From NCBI GenBank assembly GCA_902596785.1, contig CACJVG010000001.1, forward strand, positions 1 through 64,000: a stretch of 64,000 nt of DNA, read 5' to 3'. The notes under the pieces are model-generated. The model searched no databases and was not told where the DNA came from. It worked only from the letters and a program-made list of their open reading frames with translations. This document shows, piece after piece, positions 45,526 to 53,549 of this stretch. This stretch comes from an uncultured Pelagibacteraceae bacterium. Lineage in GTDB: Bacteria; Pseudomonadota; Alphaproteobacteria; Pelagibacterales; Pelagibacteraceae. Both the position numbers and the translations under genes were made by a program. Each line of letters starts with the position of its first letter. The stretch's first letter is position 1.

Positions 45526-47088
45526 GTGATTAAAAAAGAAATTTTAGACAAAACAAGTGCTTGGCCTTTCGTTGAAGCAAAAAAAATGCTTCGTGAGAGA
45601 AAATCGTTTATTGATAAAAAAGGAAAAATTACCCTTCAAACAGGATATGGTCCAAGTGGCCTTCCTCATATCGGAACATTTGGCGAAGTTGCAAGGACTT
45701 CGATGATGGTGAATGCCTTAAAGCAACTTACAGATTTACCAACTGAGATAATTACTTTTTCTGATGATATGGATGGTTTAAGAAAAGTTCCTGACAATGT
45801 TCCTAATCAGGAATTACTAAACAAAAACTTACATAAACCATTAACACAAGTTCCTGATCCATTTGAAAAATTTGCAAGTTTTGGAGAGCATAATAATGAA
45901 ATGTTAAAAAATTTTTTAAATAGTTTTAATTTTAAATACAGTTTTAAAAGTTCGACATCTTTATATAAAGGTGGTTTTTTCAACCCAACTTTAAAAATTA
46001 TTTTAGAAAATTACGATGGCATAATGAACATTATACTTCCAACTTTAGGCAAAGAACGTCAGCAAACTTACTGCCCCTTTTTACCAATTTGTCCAGATAC
46101 AGGTCATGTCCTCGAAATTCCAGTTATAGAAATTGATAAAAAAAATTCTAAAATAATTTTTGATAATAAAGGTAAAAAATTAGAATCTAGTATTTTGGAT
46201 GGAAATTGTAAATTACAATGGAAAGTTGATTGGGCAATGAGATGGTATGCTCTAGATATAGATTTTGAAATGTATGGAAAAGACCTTATTGAGAGTGCAA
46301 TTTTATCGACCAAAATAATAAATTTAATTGGTAAAAAACATCCATCTGGATTTGCTTATGAATTATTTCTTGATGAAAAGGGTGAAAAAATTTCAAAATC
46401 AAAAGGAAATGGTATTACTATCGACCAATGGTTAAAATATGCTTCACCCGAAAGCTTATCTTTATACATGTATCAAAATCCAAAAAGAGCAAAAAAACTT
46501 TATAAAGAAATAGTCCCTAAAGCTGTAGATGAGTACCTTGATAATATTGAAAAATCAAAAAAACAAACTGAACAACAATTGGTAATGAATCCTGTTTGGC
46601 ATGTTCATAATGGACATATTCCAAAAGAAGAGATGATTATGACCTTTTCTATGTTGTTGAATTTAGTTGAAACAAGTAACGCTGATAACAAAGATTTATT
46701 ATGGAAGTTTGTTAAAAAATATAAATCTAATATTCATGAAAAAAATTTTCCGATTTTTGATGGACTAGTTGGTTATGCAATTAAGTATTTTAATGATGTT
46801 ATTAAGGCTCAAAAAAAATATAAAAATCCATCTGAAAATGAAAAATTAGCTCTACAAGCCTTAGTTAAAACTTTAGAAAAATGTAATGACCAAATGTCTC
46901 CAGAGGATATACAAACATTAATTTATTCAACAGGCAAAGAAAATGGGTATGCAGAAAACTTAAGAGATTGGTTTAAGTTAATTTATGAAGTGGTGTTTGG
47001 AGATGAAAATGGACCTAGAATGGGTTTTTTTATAAGTTTTTTCGGTGTTAACGAAACAAAAGAATTGATAATTAGTAAATTGAAATAA
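45526..47088 (+). CDS. lysS: Lysyl-tRNA synthetase, class I
   Basis: This is the class I (archaeal-type) LysRS found in alphaproteobacteria and spirochaetes, not the class II enzyme of E. coli. The 520-residue protein has the HIGH-type motif GPSGLPHIGTFGEV, the SDDMDGLRKVPDN loop and the KMSKS-type motif EKISKSKGNG, followed by an all-helical anticodon domain. The start is GTG at 45526; the conserved protein begins immediately. pyrD starts at its last base (overlap of one). The 91-bp gap upstream is AT-rich and shows no convincing promoter. Confidence 0.95.
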   Translation: MIKKEILDKTSAWPFVEAKKMLRERKSFIDKKGKITLQTGYGPSGLPHIGTFGEVARTSMMVNALKQLTDLPTEIITFSDDMDGLRKVPDNVPNQELLNKNLHKPLTQVPDPFEKFASFGEHNNEMLKNFLNSFNFKYSFKSSTSLYKGGFFNPTLKIILENYDGIMNIILPTLGKERQQTYCPFLPICPDTGHVLEIPVIEIDKKNSKIIFDNKGKKLESSILDGNCKLQWKVDWAMRWYALDIDFEMYGKDLIESAILSTKIINLIGKKHPSGFAYELFLDEKGEKISKSKGNGITIDQWLKYASPESLSLYMYQNPKRAKKLYKEIVPKAVDEYLDNIEKSKKQTEQQLVMNPVWHVHNGHIPKEEMIMTFSMLLNLVETSNADNKDLLWKFVKKYKSNIHEKNFPIFDGLVGYAIKYFNDVIKAQKKYKNPSENEKLALQALVKTLEKCNDQMSPEDIQTLIYSTGKENGYAENLRDWFKLIYEVVFGDENGPRMGFFISFFGVNETKELIISKLK

Positions 47089-48140
47089 TGTATTCAAATT
47101 TAAGATCTTTAATATTTAAAATAGATCCTGAAAGAGCACATTTTTTAGCAATTCAATCACTCAAACTCAATTTAGTTTCAAATATATTTGATGAAAACAA
47201 AAACGATCCAATTTTAAAAACAAAATTATTTAATCAAGATCTTGATAATCCTATCGGTATTGCTGCAGGTTTTGATAAGAATGCAGAGGTATATAACCCT
47301 TTATTTAAGCTGGGTTTTGGATTTGTTGAAGTAGGTACAGTTACTCCATTAAAACAATATGGAAATGAAAAACCAAGAGTATTTAGATTGGTAGAAGATC
47401 AAGCATTAATTAATAGGTTAGGTTTTAACAACCACGGATCAGATACAATATTAAACAGAATAAAATCTAATAAAAAACTAGGTGTGCTTGGTGTAAATGT
47501 AGGTCCAAACAAAGATTCTAATGATAGATTGAATGATTATTTAATTGGATTAGAAAAATTTTCTGAAGTTGCAGATTATATTACAATTAATATTTCGTCA
47601 CCAAATACTGAAAATCTAAGAAATTTTCATGATGAGAATAAATTAAAAGAGTTATTAAAATCTATATCAGAGAAAAAAAAACAATTAAAAACTGAAATTC
47701 CTGTAGCTGTAAAAATTTCACCAGATATAAATGAAAATCAAATTGACTTAATTTCAGAAATACTTTTAGAAAATGAAATAAGCGCAATAATAATTTCAAA
47801 TACTTCCGAATCTTCTCGGGAAACACTTCAAAATATACAGAGACATCAAAAAGGTGGTTTATCTGGAAAACCTATTGAGAAAAAATCAAATCTTTTAATA
47901 AGTAAATTCTATAATTTAATAAAAGGTAAAATTAAAATAATTGGAGTAGGTGGTGTTGACTCTGGTAAAGCAGCTTATGACAAGTTTTTATTAGGAGCAG
48001 ATTATGTTCAGTTGTATACCGGCATGGTATTTCAAGGACCCAATATTGCTGGGATGATTAAAAAGGACCTAAAAGAATTACTAATAAGAGATGGTGTCAA
48101 AAATTTCACAGAAATTGTGGGAAATAAAACTGTTTCTTAA
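47088..48140 (+). CDS. pyrD: Dihydroorotate dehydrogenase (quinone), class 2
   Basis: PyrD oxidises dihydroorotate to orotate and passes electrons to quinone at the membrane. The 350-residue protein has the class 2 N-terminal helical extension ([16 protein letters not shown]), then FMN barrel motifs [49 protein letters not shown], the catalytic serine in [12 protein letters not shown] and [20 protein letters not shown]. It overlaps lysS by one base. Confidence 0.96.
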   Translation: MYSNLRSLIFKIDPERAHFLAIQSLKLNLVSNIFDENKNDPILKTKLFNQDLDNPIGIAAGFDKNAEVYNPLFKLGFGFVEVGTVTPLKQYGNEKPRVFRLVEDQALINRLGFNNHGSDTILNRIKSNKKLGVLGVNVGPNKDSNDRLNDYLIGLEKFSEVADYITINISSPNTENLRNFHDENKLKELLKSISEKKKQLKTEIPVAVKISPDINENQIDLISEILLENEISAIIISNTSESSRETLQNIQRHQKGGLSGKPIEKKSNLLISKFYNLIKGKIKIIGVGGVDSGKAAYDKFLLGADYVQLYTGMVFQGPNIAGMIKKDLKELLIRDGVKNFTEIVGNKTVS

Positions 48141-48151
48141 ATGTATTAAAC

Positions 48152-48180
48152 TTGACGCCTTCAATATCTCCCCTTATATA
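48152..48180 (+). promoter_or_regulatory. Sigma-70-type promoter just before rpmB
   Basis: TTGACG (48152-48157) and TATATA (48175-48180) are spaced by 17 bases. The predicted start, 6-8 bases downstream, falls at about 48187, only some six bases before the rpmB ATG at 48193, so the message would be almost leaderless. It lies in the 52-bp gap after pyrD. Confidence 0.68.
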
Positions 48181-48192
48181 GGCACTGTTATT

Positions 48193-48504
48193 ATGTCAAA
48201 AAAATGTGAACTTACCGGTAAAATTCCTATGAAAGGTCATAATGTTAGTCATGCTAACAACAAGACTAAAAGAAGATTTTTACCGAATCTTAAAAAAGTA
48301 AAATTTACAAGTGAGCTTACTGGAAGAAGTTTAAAACTTACTGTAAGCAATTCAGGTGTAAGATCAGTTGACAAAAAAGGAAGTTTTGATGAATTTTTAA
48401 AAACTGTAAAAAATAAAAATTTATCTCCTAGATTAAAAAAGTTGAAAAAAGTAGTTTTAATTAAATCCCCTTTTAAAAAGAAACCTGTAGCTAAATCAGC
48501 TTAA
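48193..48504 (+). CDS. rpmB: 50S ribosomal protein L28
   Basis: The 103-residue protein starts [24 protein letters not shown] and continues with RRFLPNL and a Lys-rich C-terminus, as in alphaproteobacterial L28, which is longer than the 78 residues of E. coli. I chose ATG 48193, where the family begins; the frame is open back to 48091 inside pyrD but that part is not L28-like. Its stop codon shares one base with the next ATG (TAATG). Confidence 0.97.
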   Translation: MSKKCELTGKIPMKGHNVSHANNKTKRRFLPNLKKVKFTSELTGRSLKLTVSNSGVRSVDKKGSFDEFLKTVKNKNLSPRLKKLKKVVLIKSPFKKKPVAKSA

Positions 48505-49058
48505 TGAACAAATTATTTATCACCCTGTCAATAATGATGGGGGTTGTTGTATTATCTTCTAATTATTTAGTTCAGTTCCCAATAAACTATTTTGGATTAA
48601 ATGAGATTTTAACTTATGGAGCTTTTAGTTATCCAATAGCTTTTTTAATAACAGATTTAGCAAATAGGTCTTATGGAAAATTATTAGCAAGGCAAATTGT
48701 ATATTTGGGCTTTTTAATAGGAATTATTTTTACATTGTTATTCTCAACTGATTTTGCAGATTTAATATCTGTCAGAATTGCAATAGGATCAGGGGTAGCT
48801 TTTATTACTGCTCAGTTGTTAGATATTCAAATTTTTGATCGATTAAGAAAAAAAGAGTGGTTTGTAGCTCCACTTACTTCATCTTTGATTGGATCAACAG
48901 TTGACACATTTTTATTTTTCTCAATATCATTTTATGCAACAGGAGTACCTTGGGTTACTTTATCTCTAGGAGATTTAGCAGTAAAAGTTTTAGTTGCTCT
49001 AATAATGTTGATACCGTTTAGAATGTTATTGAAAATTATTAAACCAATTAAAGTTTAA
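48504..49058 (+). CDS. VUT/YhhQ-family transporter, probable queuosine precursor transporter
   Basis: A 184-residue membrane protein with about six helices. ITDLANRSYGK near residue 50 and SLIGSTVDTFLFFSISF near residue 130 match the VUT family (DUF165, YhhQ), whose E. coli member imports the queuosine precursors preQ0 and preQ1. The protein is somewhat shorter than E. coli YhhQ. It starts at the last base of rpmB, so its translation is probably coupled to L28. Its end shares TTAA with the convergent speB-like gene. Substrate is inferred from the family. Confidence 0.8.
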   Translation: MNKLFITLSIMMGVVVLSSNYLVQFPINYFGLNEILTYGAFSYPIAFLITDLANRSYGKLLARQIVYLGFLIGIIFTLLFSTDFADLISVRIAIGSGVAFITAQLLDIQIFDRLRKKEWFVAPLTSSLIGSTVDTFLFFSISFYATGVPWVTLSLGDLAVKVLVALIMLIPFRMLLKIIKPIKV

Positions 49059-49930
49059 TATAAAAATTTATAAGACAAGATTTTATAAGCTAGCTTTGCA
49101 ACAAGAAAATTATAAGAATTAAATCCTTTAATTGGAGACAGTTCATTAATATCTGCACCAACAATTTTCGAGTTTTTAGCTGCAATTCTTATTATATCCA
49201 ATGTTTCATCCCACAAAAGTCCTCCTGGTTCAGGTGTACCAGTTGCAGGCATTATACTTGAATCTAGCCCATCTACATCAAATGTAAGATAAACAGTTTT
49301 ATTTTTAATTAGTTTTTTAAATTTAGACAAATTCCATTTTTTTTTATCTTTCGCCCAAAAAATATTTATTCTTGAAGAATTTTTTTTTAAAAATGGGATT
49401 TCACTTTCCGAGATATTTCTTATGCCAAATGAAATTAACGAAACGTTTTTATAATCCAGACACCTTCTAATAGCTGAGGCATGTGAAAATTTTTCTCCAT
49501 TATAACTTTGACGTAAATCTGCATGAGCATCAAAATGTAACAGACAAATTTTTTTATATTTTTTAGTAAAAGGAACAATACATCCAGGAGTTATTGAATG
49601 CTCTCCACCCAAAGTCATTGGAAAGAGTTTTTTATTTAAAATTTCTTTATTAATATTAGAGATTTTATTCAGTGCTTTTTTGATATTTTTATCAATTTTA
49701 AATGGTTTTAAAGTTTTAATACCTATTTTTTTATAAGGTTCGCAATTAAGCTCTTCATCATATAGCTCAACCTGATGAGATGCTTTTATAATTTCTTTAG
49801 GTCCATTTTTTGTTCCTCCCCCATAACTGACTGTTTTTTCTAAACCAAATGGAACAATTACAGCTTTTTCTTTAAAGCTAAATTTATTATCAATTCCTAA
49901 AAACCCGTTTTTATTTGATAGATATTTCAA
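49055..49930 (-). CDS. speB: SpeB-type ureohydrolase, probable agmatinase
   Basis: A 291-residue ureohydrolase with the dinuclear manganese site: GGEHSITPG, HFDAHADLR and DVDGLDSSIMPATGTPEPGG. It would hydrolyse agmatine to putrescine and urea, or a similar guanidino compound; arginase or guanidinobutyrase cannot be excluded by motifs. It is the last of three minus-strand genes with the deoxyhypusine-synthase-like gene (two bases away) and a PLP decarboxylase, which supports a polyamine role. Confidence 0.87.
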   Translation of the reverse strand: MKYLSNKNGFLGIDNKFSFKEKAVIVPFGLEKTVSYGGGTKNGPKEIIKASHQVELYDEELNCEPYKKIGIKTLKPFKIDKNIKKALNKISNINKEILNKKLFPMTLGGEHSITPGCIVPFTKKYKKICLLHFDAHADLRQSYNGEKFSHASAIRRCLDYKNVSLISFGIRNISESEIPFLKKNSSRINIFWAKDKKKWNLSKFKKLIKNKTVYLTFDVDGLDSSIMPATGTPEPGGLLWDETLDIIRIAAKNSKIVGADINELSPIKGFNSYNFLVAKLAYKILSYKFLY

Positions 49931-49932
49931 TT

Positions 49933-50976
49933 TTATTCAAAAATTTTAGTAAAGTTTTTTCTTGTTCTATTTTTCCACTCACCCTTATGATAAGCATCAC
50001 TTGCTATCAATGGTAAAACACTAGTTGCTTCTGCAAACACCATCTGTTCTTTTGTAATATCTACTTTTCCCCATGAACTTGCTTCTTTTAATGTGGAGCT
50101 ACTACAAGCACCGTCTCTACTATCAGCAACAGTAATTTGAACAGCATATTTATGCATGTCTACATCTTTTCCTAATAGTTCAGCACAAATTACAGTATCT
50201 TGAATAAAGTTTTTAGGCACACCACCACCAATCATAAATAATCCAGAACCTTTAGATTTGATTTTAATTTCTGTTAGTTCTCTAAATTCTCTAACCGAGT
50301 CTATCGTCATATGTTTTTTTGGATTTTGTTCTTGATGCATAACTAACCCGAATCCTGCACTTGAGTCGGTAAAAGCAGGGCAGAAGATAGGAACATTGTT
50401 GTCAAAAGCGGTTTCAATCAAAGAGTCTTTTTTCTTTGAGTTATTCTTTAAATATTTTCCCATTTCACAAATGAACTCTCTTGAAGTATAGCTTCTCGCT
50501 TCTAAGTTATTTGCGATTTCACATATGATTTTATCACACATTTGAAGCTCTTCTTCATCTATATAGGTATCGTAAATTCTATCTATATAGTTATTCCTCA
50601 GCTCAGTATCATCTTGAAATTGTGAACCTTGGTAATGTTTAAAACCAAGAGCTTCAAAAAAATCCATATCTACTATTGAGGCACCTGTTGCAACGATTGC
50701 ATCTACCATATTATATTTAACTAAATCTTTATAAATATTCATGCATCCAGCTGCCGAAGTAGAGCCTGCTAAAGTAAGGAAAATTGTACAATCTTTATCT
50801 TTAAGCATTTCGTTATAAATATTAGCAGCATTTGCTGTTTCTCTAGAAACAAATGACATTTTTTCCATTGAGGATATAATTTTTCTAGAGTCGAAAGAAG
50901 TTATATCGATATGCTCAACAGGATTTTTTAAGAAATCTCTTTTACTGTTATGACCTGGATTTTTTTGACTCGACAT
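49933..50976 (-). CDS. Deoxyhypusine-synthase-like protein
   Basis: A 347-residue member of the deoxyhypusine synthase family, with NAD-type regions (LTLAGSTSAAGCMNIYKDLV, VATGASIVDMDFFEALG, CPAFTDSSAGFGLVMHQ, FMIGGGVPKNFIQD) and the SWGK motif at residues 301-304 that carries the catalytic lysine in eukaryotic enzymes. Bacteria have no eIF5A target. Related plant and bacterial proteins make homospermidine from putrescine or act elsewhere in polyamine synthesis. It shares one base with the upstream decarboxylase (TAATG). A role in making homospermidine or spermidine is inferred from family and context. Confidence 0.86.
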   Translation of the reverse strand: MSSQKNPGHNSKRDFLKNPVEHIDITSFDSRKIISSMEKMSFVSRETANAANIYNEMLKDKDCTIFLTLAGSTSAAGCMNIYKDLVKYNMVDAIVATGASIVDMDFFEALGFKHYQGSQFQDDTELRNNYIDRIYDTYIDEEELQMCDKIICEIANNLEARSYTSREFICEMGKYLKNNSKKKDSLIETAFDNNVPIFCPAFTDSSAGFGLVMHQEQNPKKHMTIDSVREFRELTEIKIKSKGSGLFMIGGGVPKNFIQDTVICAELLGKDVDMHKYAVQITVADSRDGACSSSTLKEASSWGKVDITKEQMVFAEATSVLPLIASDAYHKGEWKNRTRKNFTKIFE

Positions 50977-52160
50977 TAAGCTACCATGTTAGCTTTGTTA
51001 ATGTCTTTATCATACATTGTCATTATTGGGTTATCTTCAACTTCATAAATTTCATTTGAGTAATAACCATTAAACTGAGTTCTAAATGTTAATCCGTATG
51101 CCCCAAGTTGACCAAGTTCAATATAATCATTTTCTTTAATATTATTTGGAAGCAAAAAAGGACCTTTCATATAATCCATGCTATCACATGTAGGTCCAAA
51201 GAAATCAAAAGCAGTTAATTTTTTTGAAATTATTTTATTAGAATTTTCTTTAATCATTCTAGATGGGAATACAATGTTTGGTGTACCAGCATCAAAAAGA
51301 GTACCATAAGTACCATCATTAATATAAAGCTTTTGTTTTTTCCTTAAATTAACTCTTACAACTGTTGAACCACTTTCAGCAACTATAGCTCTGCCAGGCT
51401 CACAAATAATTTCAGGAAGTTTTTCAAGCTTTAAGTTTTCTAAACTCTTATTTATTTCATTAAAATAACTACCTAAAGATTGTGGAATTAAGTCAGGATA
51501 GATTGTAGGGAAACCTCCACCTACATTAATGTAATCTGGAATAATTTTTGTCTTTTTAATTATATTTCCAATTTCACTAATTCCTTTTGAATAAGAAATT
51601 GGATGCATACATTGTGAACCAACATGAAAACTTAAACCAATCTTTTTAGCATGTTGTTTTACAAGTCTTAACAAACCAATTGCTTCTGAGGTTAAAGCAC
51701 CAAATTTTTTTGATAAATCAATTTCTGCATGTTCATTTGAAACAGCTACTCTTACAAATAACTCTAAATCTTTAGCATTATTTGTACTTTCAATTATTTT
51801 AATCAGTTCATCTTTAGTATCTAATGAAAAAGTTTTTACACCATAATTAAAATATGCTTCTTTTATACTTTCTCTGCTTTTAACAGTATGCATAAAAGAG
51901 CATTTAGCTGTATTGCTAAAAGTTCTAATATTTTTAATTTCCTCAATTGAAGCAACATCAAATTGCTCAACTCCACTTTCCATGATTGTTTTGATTACCT
52001 CTGGATGTGGATTAGTTTTAACTGCATATAAAATTTTACCTGGAAATTTGTTCAGGAAAAATTTAACAGCAGATTTAATAGAATTCTTTCTAATACAGTA
52101 AACTGGTTTTTCAGGTTTCAGCTGATTAACTAATTCTTCAACTGATTTAAATTTTTGCAT
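50976..52160 (-). CDS. PLP-dependent ornithine/lysine (or diamino acid) decarboxylase, fold III
   Basis: A 394-residue alanine-racemase-fold decarboxylase: PLP lysine Lys48 in LYAVKTNPHPEV, HVGSQCMHPISY, GGGFPTIYPDL, EPGRAIVAESG and the active-site FGPTCDSMDYMKG typical of eukaryotic-type ornithine decarboxylase and bacterial lysine/ornithine decarboxylases. It would supply putrescine or cadaverine for the downstream polyamine genes. I chose ATG 52160 because GGAGG precedes it by eight bases and the family begins there; the frame runs open to 52283 without similarity. Exact substrate (ornithine, lysine) is not certain. Confidence 0.9.
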   Translation of the reverse strand: MQKFKSVEELVNQLKPEKPVYCIRKNSIKSAVKFFLNKFPGKILYAVKTNPHPEVIKTIMESGVEQFDVASIEEIKNIRTFSNTAKCSFMHTVKSRESIKEAYFNYGVKTFSLDTKDELIKIIESTNNAKDLELFVRVAVSNEHAEIDLSKKFGALTSEAIGLLRLVKQHAKKIGLSFHVGSQCMHPISYSKGISEIGNIIKKTKIIPDYINVGGGFPTIYPDLIPQSLGSYFNEINKSLENLKLEKLPEIICEPGRAIVAESGSTVVRVNLRKKQKLYINDGTYGTLFDAGTPNIVFPSRMIKENSNKIISKKLTAFDFFGPTCDSMDYMKGPFLLPNNIKENDYIELGQLGAYGLTFRTQFNGYYSNEIYEVEDNPIMTMYDKDINKANMVA

Positions 52161-52171
52161 TTTAAATGCCT

Positions 52172-52227
52172 CCAAAAAAAATTTAATAAAAAAAAGTCTT
52201 TTTAAAAAAAACTTTAATATTTTTTGG
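52172..52227 (-). promoter_or_regulatory. Leader structure that can cover the decarboxylase Shine-Dalgarno sequence
   Basis: On the minus strand CCAAAAAA (52227-52220) is exactly complementary to TTTTTTGG (52179-52172), and the last two Gs belong to the GGAGG (52173-52169) of the decarboxylase. The left arm lies at or just before the predicted transcript start. Pairing would hide half the ribosome binding site. The evidence is pairing only; the stem is mostly A-U with a long loop. Confidence 0.4.
52193..52215 (-). terminator. Attenuator-like hairpin in the decarboxylase leader
   Basis: On the minus strand AAAGTTTTTT, a short loop and AAAAGACTTT can pair (one G-U), followed by TTTTATT. It is nested inside the longer pairing at 52172-52227 and is mutually compatible with it. 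The A-U-rich stem would be a weak terminator at best. Confidence 0.3.
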
Positions 52228-52229
52228 CA

Positions 52230-52259
52230 TATAAAGTAAACAGCACTAAAGTAAAGCAA
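52230..52259 (-). promoter_or_regulatory. Possible promoter of the polyamine operon
   Basis: On the minus strand TTGCTT (52259-52254) is followed after 18 bases by TTTATA (52235-52230). A start near 52223-52225 would give a leader of about 63 bases beginning with the CCAAAAAA arm. The match to consensus is moderate. Confidence 0.4.
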
Positions 52260-52327
52260 ATAATTCAAGCCAGAAATGCGCAAAATTCATATATTGTAAT
52301 ATCTTGCAGAGACCCCATATAAGGTTT

Positions 52328-52891
52328 ATGAAAGAAGAGGCAAAACTACAGAATCTTAATGATTTTGAAAATAAGTCATTATTAATCGTTGATGACGATA
52401 ATCCTTTCCGTGAGCGTTTAGCAAGAGCGATGGAAAAAAAAGGATTTGAGGTTTTTCAAGCTGAGAGTGTACAAAAGGGAGTTGAATCAGTAAAAACTAA
52501 AAAACCTGGTTTTGCTGTTGTAGACTTAAGGCTTGCAGATGGTAATGGACTTGAGGTTGTAAAAGAAATTCAGTCTTCAAATAGTAATAGTAGGATCATC
52601 ATGTTAACTGGTTATGGAAATATTCCAACGGCAGTAGCTGCAATTAAAGAAGGTGCTATAGATTATTTAGCTAAGCCTGCTGACGCAGAAGATGTAGAGA
52701 AAGCATTATTGGCAGATCCTTCAAAAAAAGCAGCCCCACCAGAAAACCCGATGTCAGCAGATAGAGTTAAGTGGGAACATATACATAGAGTTTTCGAGTT
52801 ATGTAATAGGAATGTTTCAGAAACAGCCAGAAGGCTTAAAATGCACAGAAGAACTCTTCAAAGAATTCTTTCTAAAAGATCACCTAGATAA
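52328..52891 (+). CDS. regA: RegA/ActR/PrrA-family response regulator
   Basis: A 187-residue response regulator: receiver domain with acid pocket VDDDNPFRERL, phosphoacceptor Asp66 (VVDLRLADG), conserved Thr in LTGYG and Lys117 in AKPAD, then a Fis-type helix-turn-helix (NVSETARRLKMHRRTLQRILSKRSPR) that is nearly invariant in the RegA family. RegA responds to redox state and controls respiration and carbon metabolism in other alphaproteobacteria. No RegB-type kinase gene is adjacent. ATG 52328 is the likely start; a TTG at 52304 would add eight residues. Confidence 0.92.
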   Translation: MKEEAKLQNLNDFENKSLLIVDDDNPFRERLARAMEKKGFEVFQAESVQKGVESVKTKKPGFAVVDLRLADGNGLEVVKEIQSSNSNSRIIMLTGYGNIPTAVAAIKEGAIDYLAKPADAEDVEKALLADPSKKAAPPENPMSADRVKWEHIHRVFELCNRNVSETARRLKMHRRTLQRILSKRSPR

Positions 52892-53435
52892 ATTTTTTAA
52901 TTTTAATTATTTGCTTAGTCAAAAGAGCTAAAAGCATAATTTTAAAAATCTCGGCTAATAGAAATGGTTTTGCACCTAAAGCAAAAATTGGCTTATCCCA
53001 TCCAATCAATGTTCCAAGCCAAATCAGACCTAAAATATAGATTGTTGAAGTTGCGATAATTAACTTAAATAAAACAACGAAAAAATTATCATCAATCTTT
53101 ATTTTAGAAGCCAAGTAACAAGCTGTTAAAAAACCAATTAAGTAACCCATAGTTGGTCCTGTAAAGTAAACTAACCCAACACCTTTTTCAGGTGAATTTG
53201 AAAATACAGGAAGACCTGCAATTCCTTCAATTAAATACAGACCAATTGTAGCTAGTGCAATTTTATGTCCTAAACTTATTCCTAAAAACAATACAACAAA
53301 TGTTTGCATAGTCATAGGAACTGGATAGAAAGGAATTTTGATCTTTGCAGATATAGTTAGTGCTATTGAGCCAAGAACAATAACAACCAGAGATTTAAAT
53401 AGTTTAGCTTGTGTGAGATTTTTTGTTAATTCCAT
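52884..53435 (-). CDS. bioY: Biotin transporter BioY
   Basis: BioY is the substrate-binding S component of biotin ECF transporters and can work alone. The 183-residue protein has about six membrane helices and the family motifs KIPFYPVPMTMQTFVVLFLG, YLIEGIAGLPVFS and YFTGPTMGYLIGF. No bioM or bioN is adjacent. Its end overlaps regA by eight bases on the opposite strand, and a 114-bp gap separates it from polA. Confidence 0.93.
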   Translation of the reverse strand: MELTKNLTQAKLFKSLVVIVLGSIALTISAKIKIPFYPVPMTMQTFVVLFLGISLGHKIALATIGLYLIEGIAGLPVFSNSPEKGVGLVYFTGPTMGYLIGFLTACYLASKIKIDDNFFVVLFKLIIATSTIYILGLIWLGTLIGWDKPIFALGAKPFLLAEIFKIMLLALLTKQIIKIKKFI

Positions 53436-53528
53436 TGTTAAATAATACTCAAAATATAAAAAATAATCTACTTATAATTGTTATAATAATTGAAAGTAAA
53501 TTTTTTTATATACAGAATATATTATCAT

Positions 53529-53534
53529 TATAAT
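53529..53534 (+). promoter_or_regulatory. Consensus -10 box before polA
   Basis: A perfect TATAAT lies 15 bases before the polA ATG in the bioY-polA gap. No good -35 hexamer stands at the right distance (the position reads TTATAT). Two more TATAAT copies occur at 53473 and 53482, so chance in AT-rich DNA is a real alternative. Confidence 0.35.
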
Positions 53535-53549
53535 ATTTGATATTGCTTC

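Noticed and set aside
48091..48192. An extended L28 starting inside pyrD
   Set aside because: The added segment is not L28-like and crosses a good promoter; the family begins at ATG 48193.
52160..52230. Homopolymer A/T runs resembling short tandem repeats or a CRISPR leader
   Set aside because: No repeated unit with regular spacers exists; runs of A and T are common throughout this genome.
50976..52283. A longer decarboxylase starting at 52283
   Set aside because: The extra 41 residues are hydrophobic and unlike the family, and they span the promoter-like region; the GGAGG before ATG 52160 decides the start.
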